NCBI RefSeq assembly: GCF_013201705.1
Contig: NZ_CP053837.1
Location: 434,001-498,000, forward strand
Length of the DNA: 64,000 nucleotides
Direction of reading: 5' to 3'
Source of the DNA: Aliarcobacter faecis
GTDB taxonomy: Bacteria; Campylobacterota; Campylobacteria; Campylobacterales; Arcobacteraceae
Below are positions 62,168 through 64,000 of the stretch, piece after piece. Each line of letters opens with the position of its first letter. Within the stretch, counting starts at the first letter, position 1. Under the pieces are notes generated by a model, which was given only the letters and a program-made list of their open reading frames with translations, was not told the origin of the DNA and ran no database searches. Both the position numbers and the translations under genes were made by a program.

Positions 62168-62736
62168 CTACTCCCTCTCATTCCCCTTCCCTTCTTTTAC
62201 TAATCTATTTCAGCCACTATTTATCTTAGATCCCTTTATTGTTATTCTTTCTCTTTTACTTGTATTTGCTTTACTTGCCTACACTTGTTTACCTTTCTTC
62301 CGTTTTACTTCTTTTATGCTTATTATTGTTTTACTTTCATTAGCTTATTTACCCTTTTTTAGCTTCCTCCCCCATCTTCATTTGGACTTATAAAATCTAA
62401 AAAACTATATCTTCTTTTTGAGTTATTAATACATTTCATATATTTTATCTACCTAAATTACTATCTATTCCTTTTAATGTAATAGCTATTTTAGCTTCTT
62501 ATCCTTTTTAGCCACTTCTTTTATTCTTATTTATCCCCTTTATTGTTATTCTTATCTTTTAGCTTTAATACATTTATTGATTTTTATATGTTTCTTTTCT
62601 TATTTTATATATTATTTAACTTCTTCCATTTTTCTTTAAGCCAAGTTTATTCCTTATTATCTTTTACTAATCTATTTCAGCCTATCTTTCTAACTATTTC
62701 TATATAATCCCTCTTTTAATAATTTAAGGCTAAAAA
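62168..62736. repeat. Pyrimidine-rich non-coding region with direct repeats
   Basis: About 570 bp with no convincing gene. The plus strand is strongly T/C-rich. A 22-bp stretch (starting CTTTTACTAATC, ending TTTCAGCC) occurs at 62194-62215 and 62661-62682. An 18-bp stretch, CCCTTTATTGTTATTCTT, occurs at 62232-62249 and 62536-62553. Variants of TTTTACT and TTATTCTT recur through the region. No IS ends, tRNA or CRISPR-like spacing is seen. It may be a decayed element or a regulatory/termination zone. Confidence 0.65.
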
Positions 62737-63471
62737 ATGATAAGAAAAATTGATATAAATAGTGAAGAGTTTCAGCTTGAATTTGAGCTTACAAGGCAGT
62801 TCACAGATAAAGTTTTAGAAGAATATAACCTTTTTTACAATCCAAATAATGAAGTAAATGAATCAATTCAAATGGGATTGGCAAGAAATAAACTTATATA
62901 TGGTAAAAGGTATTGTCCCTGTTTTATGGTAATTGAAGAGAGTGAAACTGAAAAAAATAGATTATGCCCTTGTGAACCAGCTTTAAAAGTAGAGATACCG
63001 AATAATGGTTCTTGCCATTGTGGGATTTACTGTACAAAAGATAAAGTTCAAGACTTACTTTCACATATTGATACAAAAGAGGCAATAGTAACTCATAGTA
63101 GAGGCTTAACAAAGGATGAGTGTGAGGAGTTGTTATCTCAAGATGAAATTAGTTCACTTGAACTTGAAGCACTTTTGGAAGCTAGAGAAATAGGTTATGT
63201 AAAATTTAATCTTGTTGATACAAGGGAGTGGATGGAGTGGATAGGTTCTAGAATTAAAGGAGTTGATTATTTAATTCCAACTACAAGTTTTTATAACTCT
63301 CTTGAACTTCTTAATAATCAAAAAGATATTCCAATAATTGTATATTGTCATAGTGGAAGTAGAAGTGCATATTGTCAAAGAATAATGCTAAATATGGGTT
63401 ATAAAAGTGTTACAAATCTTGATTATGGAATTATGAGTTTTTCTGGAGAGATTATTAGTGGAGAAGAGTGA
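62737..63471 (+). CDS. Ferredoxin-thioredoxin-reductase-like / rhodanese fusion protein
   Basis: A 244-residue protein of two parts. The N-terminal ~115 residues resemble the catalytic beta subunit of ferredoxin:thioredoxin reductase: RYCPCFM near residue 60, LCPCEP near 78 and SCHCGIYC near 92 supply the three CxC pairs for a 4Fe-4S cluster and redox disulfide. The C-terminal part (about 120-244) is rhodanese-like, with FNLVDTREWMEW and the active-site loop IIVYCHSGSRSAYCQR (Cys near residue 208). This suggests ferredoxin-driven disulfide or persulfide chemistry. Substrates are unknown. It is apparently monocistronic after the repeat region. Confidence 0.82.
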   Translation: MIRKIDINSEEFQLEFELTRQFTDKVLEEYNLFYNPNNEVNESIQMGLARNKLIYGKRYCPCFMVIEESETEKNRLCPCEPALKVEIPNNGSCHCGIYCTKDKVQDLLSHIDTKEAIVTHSRGLTKDECEELLSQDEISSLELEALLEAREIGYVKFNLVDTREWMEWIGSRIKGVDYLIPTTSFYNSLELLNNQKDIPIIVYCHSGSRSAYCQRIMLNMGYKSVTNLDYGIMSFSGEIISGEE

Positions 63472-63566
63472 AATACTTTTTTTCATATAAAATTACGATT
63501 AAGAATTAATGATAGTTTTGATAAAATAGGTACTCTTATAGCTTAGAAATCAAAGGTTTAATTATT

Positions 63567-64000
63567 ATGATTATAATTCCGCAAACAAAAGGTGGTGTTG
63601 GAAAATCTACTGTTGCTATGCAGGTTATTGCACCATATTTATATAAAAAACATGGCAAAAAAATTACATATATTGAAATAGATGATGAGAATAATGATTC
63701 AAAATCTTTTACAAGAACTGAAATTGTAGATAAAAGAATGCTGGGAACAAATAAAATAACAGATCTTGATGAGCTTATTTTAATGGATGACAATCATGAG
63801 GTTATTGTTGATGTTGGTGGAAATAAAACATCTTCACTAGTTCTTGATGAGATAAAAAAAGTTGGAAGCTTTGGAAATGTTAAGTGGATTATTCCTTTAG
63901 GTGATGGTGAACTTGATGGGAAAAATGCTATTGCAACTATGAAAAAGATAAAAAAAATAGAGAAAAATCCAGAGGATAATATGATTTTTGCACTAACAAG
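63567..64000 (+). CDS. ParA-like P-loop ATPase, 3' end cut by window edge
   Basis: ATG at 63567 opens a frame that runs off the window after 144 residues: MIIIPQTKGGVGKSTVAMQV, with the deviant Walker A KGGVGKST of ParA/MinD-type ATPases, then a Walker-B-like HEVIVDVGGNKTSSLVLDE near residue 75. The usual switch I Asp-Gly motif is not obvious. Such proteins act in plasmid or chromosome partition, or position cellular cargo. No parB is visible because the window ends. A mobile-element or plasmid-like origin is possible but unproven. Confidence 0.75.
   Translation, partial: MIIIPQTKGGVGKSTVAMQVIAPYLYKKHGKKITYIEIDDENNDSKSFTRTEIVDKRMLGTNKITDLDELILMDDNHEVIVDVGGNKTSSLVLDEIKKVGSFGNVKWIIPLGDGELDGKNAIATMKKIKKIEKNPEDNMIFALT

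Noticed and set aside
62168-62736. An insertion sequence or second CRISPR array in the pyrimidine-rich block
   Set aside because: No transposase frame, terminal inverted repeats or regular repeat spacing is seen.

Overview
The window is AT-rich chromosomal DNA from a member of the Campylobacterota, most likely an Arcobacteraceae (Arcobacter/Aliarcobacter group). Supports are the 16S/23S/5S operon, the kdsA / ribH-nusB-pyrF gene set, a large heptose-based LPS locus, frequent TTG/GTG starts, and a GyrA whose quinolone-resistance-determining Thr falls at residue 85, the numbering known for Arcobacter. Both ends cut genes: murA (minus strand) on the left and a ParA-like ATPase on the right.

Layout. 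1-2.6 kb: murA, a DMT permease and kdsA. 2.7-7.8 kb: a compact minus-strand type II-C CRISPR-Cas locus (cas9, a candidate tracrRNA, cas1, cas2) with a four-repeat, three-spacer array whose repeats read on the plus strand. cas1 is broken by a frameshift best explained by an 11-nt deletion; cas9 and cas2 look intact. The locus separates kdsA from ribH-nusB-pyrF, which are adjacent in Campylobacter. 9.5-10.3 kb: seven tRNAs (Ser, CAT, Gly, fMet, CAT, Thr, Gln) behind a promoter that shares its -10/discriminator with the rRNA operon. 10.4-15.7 kb: small unknown genes, a radical SAM/SPASM protein with no canonical start codon, an EI24 membrane protein, an inositol-phosphatase-family enzyme, a ferredoxin and a Ppx/GppA phosphatase.

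15.7-48 kb is a lipopolysaccharide locus. It has four GT9 heptosyltransferase-type genes, a lipid A acyltransferase, two LPS-kinase-like genes, dgkA, the complete dTDP-L-rhamnose set (rmlACDB), several GT2/GT4 glycosyltransferases, an O-antigen ligase/polymerase, two MBOAT O-acyltransferases each paired with a periplasmic SGNH-type protein, a phosphoethanolamine transferase, a PAP2 phosphatase, an LtaS-like sulfatase-fold protein and the ADP-heptose pathway (gmhB-hldD-hldE-gmhA). The two MBOAT genes share a 1347-bp segment with no difference seen, then diverge at the 3' end. Together these genes make and transfer heptose and rhamnose, build the core and O-chain, acylate lipid A, and decorate the product with acyl groups, phosphate and phosphoethanolamine.

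48-56.2 kb is housekeeping: rpmB, a TrkA-N potassium-channel-like protein, argJ, a DUF465 protein, gyrA, asd, a YqhA-family protein and hemE. 56.2-62.2 kb is one rRNA operon: promoter, tRNA-Asn, 16S, tRNA-Ile, tRNA-Ala, 23S, 5S, terminator. After a pyrimidine-rich, repeat-containing gap come a ferredoxin-thioredoxin-reductase-like/rhodanese fusion and the partial ParA-like gene.
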